A stretch of DNA of 64,000 bases from JAGPUQ01 sp963708735 (lineage in GTDB: Bacteria; Pseudomonadota; Gammaproteobacteria; Pseudomonadales; Porticoccaceae), in contig CAVPTW010000022.1 of assembly GCA_963708735.1 (NCBI GenBank), positions 346,942 through 410,941 on the forward strand. The letters are read 5' to 3'. Shown here piece by piece: positions 48,733 to 60,268 of the stretch. A program made the translations under genes and the position numbers. The notes beneath the pieces were generated by a model that saw only the letters and a list, made by a program, of their open reading frames with translations, was not told the origin of the DNA and did no database searches. Numbering within the stretch: the stretch's first letter is position 1; the number at the start of each line of letters is the position of its first letter.

Positions 48733-49419
48733 ATGGCATTGATTCTGCCCCGCGCGTTGATTCTTGCCGTCCTGCTGCTCGCCGGCTGCGCCGGCCAGCC
48801 CGCGCCCCGGCCGGAACCCGTAGCCCGCCCGGAGCCCGTGCCCACGGACTCGGAGCGTCTGATTCAACGGATAGAACGCGAAAATGGTCCCCAGGCGGCG
48901 GCCCGCGTAAGCCATTGGTTCGCGCTGATCGAGCAAGGCAAATCCGCGCCCGACCCGGAGCGTCTCCGCCTCGCCAACAACTTTTTTAATGCCGCCCGTT
49001 TTACGACCGACCCGGCAGTCTGGCAACAGCAGGATTACTGGGCGACCCCGATCGAGTTCCTGATCAAGGATGCCGGCGACTGCGAGGAATTCGCCATCGC
49101 CAAATACTTCACGCTCAGCCGCATGGGAATCGCCGAAGACGCGCTGCGCATCACCTATGTGCAAGGCGCTCACCCTTCACCAGCCCCACATGGTGCTGGC
49201 CTGGTACCCCGCCCTCGACGCCGACCCCCTGATCCTCGACAACATCGAACCGCGCATCCTGCCCGCGAGCCAGCGGACCGGATCTGATCCCCGGTGTACA
49301 GCTTCAACGGCACCACGCTGTGGTTGGCGCGCACCCGCAAGGAGCAGGTGGTCTCGGGGTCCGCCATGCAACTGGAGCAGTGGCAAAATCTGCTGCGGCG
49401 CCTGGACGAGGTGCTTTGA
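48733..49419 (+). pseudogene. lapG: LapG-like periplasmic cysteine protease, frameshifted
   Basis: A lipobox LLAGC ends the signal (MALILPRALILAVLLLAGC). The BTLCP triad is visible over three frames: Cys in KDAGDCEEFAIAKYF, His in LHQPHMVLAWYP and Asp in LILDNIEPRIL. Three single-base insertions, near 49165 (CAAGGCG), 49284 (ACCGGATC) and 49293 (ATCCCCGG), sum to three so the end is back in the first frame. The second and third are seen directly against the duplicate at 50193. LapG cuts LapA-type adhesins when cyclic di-GMP falls, which fits the RTX adhesin nearby. Confidence 0.8.
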
Positions 49420-49460
49420 TGCCAATCGCCACACCAGTCAGGGCAAAACCGGCCGGATCC

Positions 49461-49489
49461 GTAGGGCGGATAAGCGCAGCGCATCCGCC
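49461..49489. repeat. REP-like hairpin, copy 1
   Basis: GTAGGGCGGATAAGCG... with stem GGCGGAT (49465-49471) / ATCCGCC (49483-49489), just after the lapG-like gene. Confidence 0.7.
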
Positions 49490-49566
49490 GCACTCTATCG
49501 GCTTGTCCTGAGCAAGCATCGAAGGGCACAGGCAACATTGGTGGGAACCTCGGGTTACGAGGCGTT

Positions 49567-49845
49567 CTAACGATCCTCTCGCGTGTGCCACAGGCGCAGC
49601 ACGTAGATGGTTGAGTCCTGAAGTTCATAACGCATTTCGTAATGTGCCACGAGAATCCGCCGTACATCGCGCGGCGCAAATTCAAACAGTTGTTCGCCCA
49701 TGCGCGGGTGGGTCAACAAGATTGTCGGCGCTTTCGTCAATGCCTGCACGGCACGTGCCGCGGCCGGCTTGTTCACGGGGGCCAGGAACTCATACAGCCG
49801 CGCCAGATCGGCGAGCGCCTTGCTGGTCCACTTCAGTTCCATCAC
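49567..49845 (-). CDS. ParE/RelE-family toxin
   Basis: The 92-residue product has the family pattern: WTSKALADLARLYEFLA at the start, then RMGEQLFEFAPRDVRRILVAHYEMRYEL and IYVLRLWHTRED at the end. Members block DNA gyrase (ParE) or cleave mRNA (RelE); the C-terminal LRLWHTRE suits ParE. It overlaps its antitoxin gene by four bases. Confidence 0.92.
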   Translation of the reverse strand: MMELKWTSKALADLARLYEFLAPVNKPAAARAVQALTKAPTILLTHPRMGEQLFEFAPRDVRRILVAHYEMRYELQDSTIYVLRLWHTREDR

Positions 49846-50111
49846 TGCGGCAGGGGCAGTGGCTCATCGGTTTCGAGGCTGTTGGCCCACGCCTGCACGA
49901 TCTGATGGTCGACCGCGCGGCCAGCGTCCACGTCAACCAACGCCTCCCGGGTCAGGCGGCTGTGCTCCTCCTCCAGATCGATCCACGCCACCAGCGCCTG
50001 CTTCATGATCCAGCCGCGGGACCGCTCCAGGCGCGCGGCCATCTGATCGATCTTTTCGGCCAACAGCAGCGGAACATGCGCGGTCAGCACCTTGGTTTCG
50101 GTTTGCGCCAT
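49842..50111 (-). CDS. Ribbon-helix-helix antitoxin
   Basis: The 89-residue product has a CopG-type N-terminal segment (KVLTAHVPLLLAEKIDQMA and RSRGWIMKQAL) for DNA binding and a C-terminal part that would wrap the toxin. First gene of the pair; it should autoregulate. Confidence 0.9.
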   Translation of the reverse strand: MAQTETKVLTAHVPLLLAEKIDQMAARLERSRGWIMKQALVAWIDLEEEHSRLTREALVDVDAGRAVDHQIVQAWANSLETDEPLPLPQ

Positions 50112-50192
50112 GTCAGTTCTCCTGGACGATGCACATTGATTTGAATCGTAATGATTAATATGGAATCAATCAATGATGTCAGCGTCATCGGT

Positions 50193-50397
50193 CGACCCCC
50201 TGATCCTCGACAACATCGAGCCGCGCATCCTGCCCGCGAGCCAGCGGACCGATCTGATCCCGGTGTACAGCTTCAACGGCTCGGAGCTGTGGTTGGCGCG
50301 CAATCGCCGTGAGCAGGTCCACTCCGGCGATGCCGCCACCCTCTCCCACTGGCAGCAGTTGCGGGAACAACTCGCCAGACAGTTCCCCGGGCCGTAG
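50193..50397 (+). pseudogene. Duplicate of the lapG-like 3' end
   Basis: The 205 bases encode VDPLILDNIEPRILPASQRT onward to the stop. The first 80 or so bases nearly equal 49222-49303, apart from the two insertions there; the last 120 diverge (ELWLARNRREQVHSGD against TLWLARTRKEQVVSGS). It has the catalytic Asp but lacks the Cys and His. It lies upstream of the antitoxin gene start. Confidence 0.85.
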
Positions 50398-50444
50398 GCG
50401 CCCTCGCGGGTGCCCTGCTTACCCCCTCACCAAGCATCGTCGCC

Positions 50445-50479
50445 GTAGGCCGGATAAGCCGCACCGCGGCGCATCCGGC
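50445..50479. repeat. REP-like hairpin, copy 2
   Basis: GTAGGCCGGATAAGCC... with stem GCCGGAT / ATCCGGC, following the second lapG-like end just as copy 1 follows the first. Confidence 0.7.
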
Positions 50480-50519
50480 AAACCAAGCCTCCGGCAATCC
50501 ACGCACGCCGACCAGGCAC

Positions 50520-50554
50520 AAAAAAACCCCGCCACAGAGAATGTGGCGGGGTTT
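50520..50554 (-). terminator. Rho-independent terminator of the adhesin gene
   Basis: AAACCCCGCCACA (50524-50536) is fully complementary to TGTGGCGGGGTTT (50542-50554) with a GAGAA loop. On the minus strand it is followed by seven T (plus A 50520-50526). Confidence 0.9.
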
Positions 50555-52659
50555 GGGACCGAACCGGCCTCAGTGATCGGTTATCAGGCTGTTGCTGGTC
50601 ACCAGGGTGTTGATGCTGGTAACCACGTTCAGCAACACGATGCTCTGGTCCGGGGTGCTGAAATTGCCCCCGCCATGGGCATCGATGCTGATGGTTGTGT
50701 CCGTACCATTGCTGGTGGCCAGCAGATAACCACTCAAATCGCTGGCACCCTCCTCACCCTGAAGCAGCGCTGAGAGATCCAGCACATCTCCACCAGCTCC
50801 ACCAACCGTAAAACCGGTGACGGTGTCCGTCCCTGTTTCTCCCGCGTTCCAGACAAAGGTGTCATGACCGCTACCGCCGGAAAGCAGATCATTGCCCAAA
50901 CCGCCGGTAATTCGGTCGTTGCCTTCCTGACCGAAGATGGTGTCATTGCCGGCGCCGCCATCCAGGATATCGTTCCCACCGCTACGCCCGCTTTCTTGCG
51001 CTAGCTCAGCAAGGTTGCCCTGAATGTAGTTGATGGTATCTGCGCGATCCCAGGTGGAGTCCGTCCCCTGACCACCCTCGAGCCGTTGGAACACCAGCCA
51101 TCCGGCACCATCCGGCGTGGTCAACCCTTGCGCATCGGCCAGAGTGTTCGTGAAGGGCGCGTCACCGAACAGGATGTCATTGCCGCCACCGCCACTGATC
51201 TGGTCGTCGCCGGCGGTATCGACCACGGTACCGCCTCCGGTGATCGTACCGATCACTGCGGTGAGCTGTTCCGCAGTGGTGATGTTGTCGGCCGAATGGT
51301 GTCCGGAACCGCCGGGTGGCTGGCCTTCCACTTGGTCCAGCACATTCAGCGCATCATCACCGACATTGATACCCACCGCCTGGATGTGGAAGCCAGCGCC
51401 CTGGATAGCGCCTATTTCCGAGAAGTTATCGCCGTCGGTGTCCGTACCGGTAATTTGCGCAATGGTATGGGTATCCAGGCTGCTACCATCGCCGCCAAGG
51501 GTCGTCCCGTTGCCGACATAATGATAGGTGGGCTCCCCATCGGAGATGAACAGCAGGGTATTCACGTCGGCATGGGGAATGGGGCCCATCTGGGTAACCG
51601 ATTCCAGATCGACCTTCCCGCTTTCTTCTCCAACCGGTACCGAAAACGCGATATGGTCGATGGTCAGCCCGGCAGCTGCGGTGATGGTGAGGTTATGGGT
51701 GCTGCTGCCGGAGAAATTCTCCGTATTATTCGCGGAAGTACCGTCAGAATAGGTGACGGTGTAGTTCACCGTATGACTGCCGTTACCAAAGCTGCCCAAC
51801 GCGAATGCCGCCGCAACAATGGGCGGGCCATTGAATCCGCCGGTGGTGAAGTTGGTTCCAGGCGCCATCGAAATCCGTTCCCGGACCGAAGTCGAACCGC
51901 AGAACCTCCTGGGGATCTAGCTTGTTAGCGTCAGCCCCTCCCTCAACGCCCCAGCCGCTCGAGGTACTCCCGTTCGCGTCACGGATATCCGACGTCGTTG
52001 ACCCCCAGCCGGAAACCAGGGCATAAGCAATCCCGCTAGCGTCTTTGAGTGTCGCGGCACTGTCGTTGTTGCTTGTGCCTCCCGCTAAATTGTGATCGCT
52101 CGTATCGGATTGCGTAATGGGCACCGCCTGGCTGCCGCCGATCCATTGTGCCGCAGTCCCCAGCCCAGCCTCGTAGTTGGTGCCGCCATCGGCATTCAGG
52201 GTGTTGATAGCGGCGATCGCCTGATTGAGAGCGTACTGCTGCACCACACCGTTGACGATCAGGTCATAGGTTCCCAGATGGGTACTGTGAGTACTGAACG
52301 TGGTGAGGTCTACGTGAATGTTTTCCGCACCGGTATGGGTCAGATCCTGAAGCGCCGCGATGGTGGCCTGCTTCAGGGCAGCGATTCGGGTAATGCTTGA
52401 GCCACCGAAGGGGATGGAGGTACCCATGCTGCCCGAGGTGTCCAGCACCATCGCGATGTTCGCGCTCTGGCCTGGGTTGATTTGTGATCCACCCGGATCG
52501 CCGATCAGGATATCGGCGCCATTCCCGCCCACAATGGGCCCATCCACCGGACCCCCGGGATTGGGAACCACATAGTCCGTCGTGGAACCGGGCACATCAC
52601 CGTCGTTGGAACCGACAATGAAGCGCGGTGGGTCGTCGGCGCGGAATGGTGATGGTCAG

Positions 52660-55600
52660 GGTCGCCGGGCTGGTGTCGCCGTCGGCGTCCTGCATCGTGT
52701 AGTGCAGGTCGTAGCTGAGGGTGCTGGTCGAGGTCAGCGCCTGCGTCGCCGCCAGGGCGTTGTTCAGCGCGTAGCTCCACGTGCCGTCGGCGTTCTGCGT
52801 CAGCGTGCCGTAGGTGTTCAGCGCGTTGATCGCCGTCGTGTCACTCCCACTCCAGGCGTCAAACGCCTTGGGCGCGTCCGCACCACTGGTGTCGTTGGCC
52901 AGCACGTTGCCAGACACGGTAGTGGTCACCGCGTCTTCGGTCAGGCTGTACGGACCGTCCACACTCGCCGTGGGCGCGTCGTTGACGATGCGGATCACCA
53001 GGTCGTCGCTGGCGCTGCTGCCGCCCACGCCGGTGACCGTCAGCGCCACGCTGTCGTCAAAGTGCGCCGCCGTCACCGCGTCGTTGCCGGTCGGGATGAC
53101 GCTGTCGTTGTCGATCGTCGCCGACAGCGTGTAGCTGTAATTCACCGTGCCGCCGTGAGCGTCGCCGGTATAGCCGGTCAGCGTCAGCACGCCCTGCCCG
53201 GTGTTGACCACCCCGTTGGTGGTCGCAAACGCCTGCAGCTGCGCCAGCGTGAAGCTGCTGCCACCGATCTCGACGCTGGCAATGCCGTCGCTCGCCGACA
53301 CCGTAAACGCGCCGGTGGTGGTCTCGCTGGTGTCCGACACCGAGGTCAGACCGTGCTCGTACACCGTCGCGTCCGGACCCGTCGCTGCCGCCGTGGTGAC
53401 GTTGGCGCCATCATCCGCGCCCGTGATGGTGATGGTCAGCTTGGCTGAGCTGGTGTCCCCGTCCGCGTCCTGCATGGTGTAGTTCAGGTCGTAGCTCAGC
53501 GGGCTGCCGGAAGTCAGCGCCTGGGTGGCCGCGCGGGTGTTGTCCAGCACGTAGGTCCACGTGCCGTCGCCGTTCTGGGTGAGCGTACCGTAAGTGTTCA
53601 GCGCGGTGATCGCCGCTGTGTCGCTACTCCAGGCAACAAACGATGCTGGGGTGTCGGCACCCGGCAGATCATTGCTCAGCACGTTGCCGCCGATGCTGCT
53701 CGACCCGTCTTCGGTAACGCCGGTCGGGCCGTCGTTCACCGCCGCGGGCACGTCGTCCACCGCGCGGATCACCAGATCGTCGCCGGCGGTGGTGCCGCCG
53801 GTGCCGTTCACCGTGATGTGCACGCTGTCGTTGAAGCCCGTCGCGTCCACACTGTCGGGAGCCGTGGGTGCGATGCTGTCGTTGTCGATCGTCGCCGACA
53901 GCGTGTAGCTGTAATTCACCGTGCCGCCGTGAGCGTCGCCGGTATAGCCGGTCAGCGTCAGCACGCCCTGCCCGGTGTTGACCACCCCGTTGGTGGTCGC
54001 AAACGCCTGCAGCTGCGCCAGCGTGAAGCTGCTGCCACCGATCTCGACGCTGGCAATGCCGTCGCTCGCCGACACCGTAAACGCGCCGGTGGTGGTCTCG
54101 CTGGTGTCCGACACCGAGGTCAGACCGTGCTCGTACACCGTCGCGTCCGGACCCGTCGCTGCCGCCGTGGTGACGTTGGCGCCATCATCCGCGCCCGTGA
54201 TGGTGATGGTCAGCTTGGCTGAGCTGGTGTCCCCGTCCGCGTCCTGCATGGTGTAGTTCAGGTCGTAGCTCAGCGGGCTGCCGGAAGTCAGCGCCTGGGT
54301 GGCCGCGCGGGTGTTGTCCAGCACGTAGGTCCACGTGCCGTCGCCGTTCTGGGTGAGCGTACCGTAAGTGTTCAGCGCGGTGATCGCCGCTGTGTCGCTA
54401 CTCCAGGCAACAAACGATGCTGGGGTGTCGGCACCCGGCAGATCATTGCTCAGCACGTTGCCGCCGATGCTGCTCGACCCGTCTTCGGTAACGCCGGTCG
54501 GGCCGTCGTTCACCGCCGCGGGCACGTCGTCCACCGCGCGGATCACCAGATCGTCGCCGGCGGTGGTGCCGCCGGTGCCGTTCACCGTGATGTGCACGCT
54601 GTCGTTGAAGCCCGTCGCGTCCACACTGTCGGGAGCCGTGGGTGCGATGCTGTCGTTGTCGATCGTCGCCGACAGCGTGTAGCTGTAATTCACCGTGCCG
54701 CCGTGAGCGTCGCCGGTATAGCCGGTCAGCGTCAGCACGCCCTGCCCGGTGTTGACCACCCCGTTGGTGGTCGCAAACGCCTGCAGCTGCGCCAGCGTGT
54801 AGCTGGTGCCACCGATCACGACGCTGGCAATGCCGTCGCTCGCCGACACCGTAAACGTGCCGCTGGTGGTCTCGGTGTCCGCCGCCGCGTTGGAGCCGTC
54901 CGGGTTCAGGCCCGCTTCGTAGACCGTGCCGTCCGGTCCGCTCGTCTGAGCCGTCACGACACTGGCACTGTCGTTGGCGCCGGCAATGGTGATGGTCAGC
55001 GTCGCCGGGCTGGTGTCACCGTCGGCGTCCTTCATCGTGTAGTGCAGCGTGTAGCTGAGGTTGCTCGCCGAGGTCAGCGCCTGCGTCGCCGCCAGGGCGT
55101 TGTTCAGCGCGTAGCTCCACGTGCCGTCGGCGTTCTGCGTCAGCGTGCCGTAGGTGTTCAGCGCGTTGATCGCCGTCGTGTCACTCCCACTCCAGGCGTC
55201 AAACGCCTTGGGCGCGTCCGCACCACTGGTGTCGTTGCTCAGCACGTTGCCGGACACGACCGTGGTCGCCCCGTCTTCGGTCAGGCTGTACGGACCGTCC
55301 ACACTCGCCGTGGGCGCGTCGTTGACGATGCGGATCACCAGGTCGTCGCTGGCGCTGCTGCCGCCCACGCCGGTGACCGTCAGCGCCACGCTGTCGTCAA
55401 AGTGCGCCGCCGTCACCGCGTCGTTGCCGGTCGGGATGATGCTGTCGTTGTCGATCGTCGCCGACAGCGTGTAGCTGTAGCTGATCGTGCCGCCGGTGGC
55501 GTCGCCGGTGTAGCCGGTCAGCGTCAGCACGCCCTGCCCGGTGTTGACCACCCCGTTGGTGGTCGCAAACGCCTGCAGCTGCGCCAGCGTGTAGCTGCTG

Positions 55601-56570
55601 CCACCGATCACGACGCTGGCAATGCCGTCGCTCGCCGACACCGTAAACGTGCCGCTGGTGGTCTCGGTGTTCGCCGCCGCGTTGGAGCCGTCCGGGTTCA
55701 GGCCCGATTCGTAGACCGTGCCGTCCGGTCCGCTCGTCTGCGCCGTCACGACACTGGCACTGTCGTTGGCGCCGGTAATGGTGATGGTCAGCGTCGCCGG
55801 GCTGGTGTCGCCGTCGGCGTCCTGCATCGTGTAGTGCAGCGTCGTAGCTGAGGTTGCTCGCCGAGGTCAGCGCCTGCGTCGCCGCCAGGGCGTTGTTCAG
55901 CGCGTAGCTCCACGTGCCGTCGGCGTTCTGGGTCAGCGTGCCGTAGGTGTTCAGCGCGTTGATCGCCGTCGTGTCGCCGGTGCTCCAGCCCACAAACGCG
56001 GCCGGCGTGTCGGCACCACTGGTGTCGTTGCTCACCACGTCGCCGGCTGATGTTGCTCAGGCCGTCTTCGGTCAGGCCGTACGGACCGTCCACATTCGCC
56101 GTGGGCAGGTCGTTGACGATGCGGATCACCAGGTCGTCGCTGGCGGTGGTCCCGCCCACGCCGTTGACCGTCAGCGCCACGCTGTCGTTGAAGCCGGTCC
56201 CGTCCACGCTGTCCGGCGCCGTGGCGCTGGCGGTGTTGTCGATCGTCGCCGACAGGGTGTAGCTGTAGCTGATCGTGCCGCCCGTGGCCGTGCCGGTGTA
56301 GCCGGTCAGGGTCAGCACGCCCTGCCCGGTGTTGACCACCCCGTGGTGGTCGCAAACGCCTGCACTTGCGCCAGCGTGAAGGTGATCCCACCGATCACGA
56401 CGCTGGCAATGCCATCGGTCGCCGACAGCGTAAACGATCCGGTGGTGGTCTCGGTGTCCGCCACCGCGTTGGAGCCGTCCGGGCTCAGGCCCGATTCGTA
56501 GACCGTCGCGTCCGGACCTTCGGCCACTGCGGTCTCTACCGTCGCTGTATCATCGGTGCCGAAAACGGTG
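52660..56570 (-). repeat. Five VCBS-like tandem repeats of about 780 bp
   Basis: Each unit begins near LTITITGANDSA and has a GLSPDGSN part, the segment TLAQLQAFATTNGVVNTGQG, a DDLVIRIVND part, GNVLSNDTSGAD and ALNTYGTLTQNADGTWSYAL. Units begin near 56565, 55776, 54990, 54215 and 53441. Confidence 0.85.
53101..54648 (-). repeat. Apparently identical 774-bp tandem duplication
   Basis: 53101-53874 and 53875-54648 look identical by eye and by translation in three frames. About 150 bases after 54649 continue the match before diverging near 54799. A recent duplication inside the repeat array. Confidence 0.8.
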
Positions 56571-58818
56571 ATAGTCAGTGTCGCTGTAGTGGTGACGACA
56601 CCGTCCGATACCGTGTAGGTGTAGGTATCGGTCAGCGTGTCGCCGTCGCGCAGCGCCTGGACGTCAGGGTTTGTATTGTCCAGTGTGTATATGTAGCTGC
56701 CGTCGGTGTTCAGGGTCAGCGTGCCGTGCCCAATATTGCCTGTGAAGGCAGTCACGGTCAGGGGATTGAGATCAACGTCGGTATCCGCCACGTCGGCAAA
56801 GGTGCCGCTTGGAGCACCGGCATGGGCAAGGTTGTCGAGCACGTTACCGCTCGCATCGGCGAAGTCTTCCTTGGCCCAGTTGGTGTCGGGATTTGCTAAG
56901 GGTGCGTCGTTTACCGGGTCCAAGGTGATATTGAGCGTGGATACGTCCGTCGCGGCACCGTCGGTTACGGTGTAGGTAACTACCGGCACCGGGCCGTTAA
57001 AATTCGCGACTGGATCAAAAGTGAAAGATCCATCGGAGTTGACGACGAGGGTGCCGACACCGGCAATCGCCACTGTGGAACCTGGCGCGTAAGGGGTCGA
57101 ATCTCCCGCCACCGAGAACTGGGTGACGCTCGCCGCGAACGGGCCGTCTGGATTAACTGTGTTGGCCAGCACATTACCTGTCACCGACGTGTCTTCGGGC
57201 GCGCTGACCACTTCGTTGCCATCGCTCAGTATGTTCTCGGGCGGAGGAGGTGGCGGCGGTGGAGGCGGCGGTGGCGGCGCCTGACCTGTAATTTCGATGG
57301 TCAACGTGGCGGTGGAGGTATCGCCATCCGCGTCGGTCACCGTGTAGGTGAATACGTCAGTGTGATCGCTGGTCAAGCCGCTGTTGGCAGTGTAGACGTA
57401 GCTGCCGTTGGCGTTCAGGACCAGATCGCCAAACGCGCCATGCACAACGTTGCCAATGCCGGTGTTATCGGTGAGCGGGCTGTCGAGGTGGCTGCCTGCG
57501 ACCACGCCGGTGATCGGCACTGCCGTGTGGTCGGCGCCCTGGACATCCGCGTGCAGGCGGTTGAGCGCATCGTCGTCGACCCCGGTGAAGACGTTGCCGC
57601 CGGTGCTGCCGCCGGTACCCACTTCGTCGATATCCGAAACCCCGTGCGGCACGTCGTCGACAATGCGCCCGGCCAGCGTGTCCGTCGTGGTGTCGCCGTT
57701 GCTGTCGGTCAGGGTTACCGGCAGGTTGTCGAACAGGTCGTTGGCGCCTTGCCCCGTGGGGTGATTCTCGTTGTCGAGCAATGTGTAGGCATAGGTGACG
57801 ACGCCGGTTGCGGCGTCGTAGCCGGTAACGACCAGGGTATTGCCCAGGGAGGTTGTTACGGGATTGCCGGTTAGCCCGCCGGCATTGAGCACTTCCACAC
57901 CGCCGATGGCAAGACTACCCACGCCATCGGGTGCGCTGATGGTGAAGTTGCCGATCTGGGTCAGAGCCTGCGGATTGGGGGCGCTGCCGTCGGCCAGATT
58001 GGGTTCGTGTACGGCTACATCGCCGCCGTCAGCGGCGGACGACAATCCCGTAATGGCGACCGGATTATTTGGCGGCGGTGGCGGCGCGATGGATTCAACC
58101 GGGAAGGAATTCGCGGTTGGCGTAATCAGCGGCGGCGGCGTGATGTCCGGATCGAAGCCGGCTTTTGGATTGACTGCGTCGAGTCCGCGAGCGAAGCGGA
58201 CAGCGTCCTCAATGGAATCACCACCGCCGCCACCTTGCCCGGCGGCCGGCGCCTCGAGTTCCTTGCTGATGTCCTTGCCAGAGGCTACTGCTCGCTGGAG
58301 TTCGGCGAATTCTGAATTTTCCTTGGCGTCGGCGGAGACCGGGGGAACGGCGCCATCGGTGTGCGCTGCGCTCGCGGCTTCACCTTTCGCTGGGGCGGCA
58401 TGCACCGGGGCATGCGCCGGGGCATGAACTGGGGCATGAGTCGCTGCGCTGGCTTCGGCTGGGGCGTGGACGGGTGCTTGCGCTCGGCCGCCGGGCGGAG
58501 CCGCGGCTTCCGCGGGCTTGGCAGTGTTGGCTGCCTGCGCGGCCGCCGCAGCCTGGTCGGATTCCCGCTGCGTGATCTGCGCCTGTATGGCTTCGCCTTG
58601 CTTGACTTCGTCGTTCATCGCCGTTCTCCCGTAGTTGTCTCAGAAACCCTGTCCGTCGGGTTGCCCCGCTGTCGTCTTTAAGATTCGGTCGTGAGCATCA
58701 CGGCCCCCAGGCCGTGCTGCTTGTCATCTGGATCGAGTACAGCCTCCTGGCCAATTCCCGCCGGCATCCGTGCCGGCGGTCGTGCCTTGGCAGTTGCCCA
58801 TCAGGGGCGTATCGATCA

Positions 58819-60156
58819 TCAAATTGCCGCGCCCACGGTGGCCATCAGGTCGCCCATGCCGTGGAAAATTCGGTACTCATTGAGGATCAGGTCATGTTTC
58901 GCGTTGATCAGATCGCGCTTGGCGCTGACTGCTTCGTTCTCGGTGTTGAGCAGATCGAGCAGGGTCCGTCGCCCGAGGTCGAACTGGTCCACATATGCCC
59001 TTTTGGTTTCTTCCGCGCTGTTGGCATAGTCGATGAGGATCGGAATTTGCGTCGTCAAGGTGTCGTTGGCGACCCAGGCAAGGCGGATTTCCTGCTCCAC
59101 TTCGCGCCGGGCGTTATTGCGGATTTCCTTGGCCTTTTCGACCAGGTACGCGAACTCCTGTTTGCGCGCCTGGTCGGAACCGCCGCGGAACAGGTTGTAA
59201 CGCATGCGCAGCATCACTTGCAGGTCGTCGATTTTTTGCTCGGATCCATCGATGTTGTCATTGGCGTCGCGCTGGACCTCCAGGTCAAAGCGGGGGTAGA
59301 ACGCTGATTTGGTTTGTTCGTAGGTGTAGCCAGTAGCTTCCAGATCGGTTTCCGCCACCTTGAGGATCGGGTGGTTGTCGAAAGCCCGGGCAACCGCGGC
59401 TTCTACATTGGCCGGCAGATAGTTGTGGTAGGAACCGGGGAATTCCAGTTCGCCCTCGCCCGGGAAAGTACCAACCACCTGCTGATAGTTGATGCGCGCG
59501 TTGCGCAGGTTGGCGGTCACGTTCTCCAGATTGGTACGAGACAGCGCAAGCCGGCTTGAGATCTGGGCAAGGTCGGCACGGCTACCCACTCCGGACTGGA
59601 ACCGCTGGTTCATCCTGTCGTAGACCTGCTGGTGGTAGGCCAGTGTGTCCTGGGCCAGTTTGAGAATGGCTTCCTGTTTAAGGACCTCGGTAAACGCCCG
59701 AGTGACGGACAGGGAAATATCTTCACCCACGGAAGTGGCGCGAAATTTGGCGCTGCGTTCACGGGCCTGCTGGTTCTTGTGCTCAAGAGGTGTGTAGAAA
59801 CCGTCGAATATCAGCTGACGGGCGCTGAGTTGCAGCTCGCGTCGATCCAGCTCATTGCGGGTCCCGTTGGGATCGGCGGCAAACGAACGATTGGCGGGGT
59901 TGCGTTCCTGGAAGCCGTATCCCGCCACCAGATCCAGTGTGGGGTAATAGCCCGCCAGGGCCTCGCGCACCTTGCGGTTGCGTGCATCGGTCTCGCGCAA
60001 CTCGGCAAGTACCAAGGGGTTGCTCTTGACGGTTTCTTTGATGACATTGCGAATGTCCACCGCTTCGCCGGGACTGGCAAAGGACATGGCGACGAGCATG
60101 GCGGCCCCCATCAGGGGAGCCTGTCGGCGCTTGGCAAACCGGGTTAATTGTGACAT
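58819..60156 (-). CDS. TolC-family outer membrane channel (LapE-like)
   Basis: The start is ATG 60156, just after a GTG and with AAGGAGG ten bases upstream; 445 residues. A signal peptide (PLMGAAMLVAMSFASPGEA) is followed by DIRNVIKETVKSNPLVLAEL and two OEP repeats (ARQLIFDGFYT and VMLRMRYNLFRGGSDQ). It is the outer membrane exit for the adhesin. It ends 200 bases before the adhesin start. Confidence 0.93.
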   Translation of the reverse strand: MSQLTRFAKRRQAPLMGAAMLVAMSFASPGEAVDIRNVIKETVKSNPLVLAELRETDARNRKVREALAGYYPTLDLVAGYGFQERNPANRSFAADPNGTRNELDRRELQLSARQLIFDGFYTPLEHKNQQARERSAKFRATSVGEDISLSVTRAFTEVLKQEAILKLAQDTLAYHQQVYDRMNQRFQSGVGSRADLAQISSRLALSRTNLENVTANLRNARINYQQVVGTFPGEGELEFPGSYHNYLPANVEAAVARAFDNHPILKVAETDLEATGYTYEQTKSAFYPRFDLEVQRDANDNIDGSEQKIDDLQVMLRMRYNLFRGGSDQARKQEFAYLVEKAKEIRNNARREVEQEIRLAWVANDTLTTQIPILIDYANSAEETKRAYVDQFDLGRRTLLDLLNTENEAVSAKRDLINAKHDLILNEYRIFHGMGDLMATVGAAI

Positions 60157-60268
60157 CACTGAACTTCCTCCTTGCTACGATGATGGTGCTGAGAGATCCT
60201 GCTTCCGCACCTGCCAGAATGACGCGTCAACCGGGTTTTCGCCCTGCGTACCCGGTTCGCTCTGGTAG

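Larger units (their letters stand above)
50570..58618 (-). pseudogene. LapA-like RTX adhesin, large, frame broken about five times
   Basis: The gene would encode about 2,680 residues. The N-terminus (MNDEVKQGEA) leads to Ala/Pro/His-rich sequence, FAELQRAVASGKDISKELEA and PAAG at residues 124-127, the LapG site pattern. Poly-Pro and VCBS/cadherin-like modules follow, then five ~780-bp repeats, a VWA domain (MIDAS VLDTSGSMG), RTX nonapeptides (GGAGNDTIFGQEGNDRITGG) and a T1SS-type end (DVLDLSALLQGE). Breaks are seen near 56342 (T missing in CCCGTTGG), 56045, 55843 (extra base), 52630 and 51870. GGGAG lies seven bases before the ATG. It sticks cells to surfaces in the LapA family. Read literally it is not full-length. 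Confidence 0.85.

Noticed and set aside
54592..55851. Long Arg/Val-rich frame on the plus strand with repeated segments
   Set aside because: It is antisense to the adhesin repeats and has the composition of a shadow frame; it repeats only because the adhesin does.
52600..56580. Repeat array considered as a CRISPR
   Set aside because: The units are about 780 bp and coding; there are no short direct repeats with spacers anywhere in the window.
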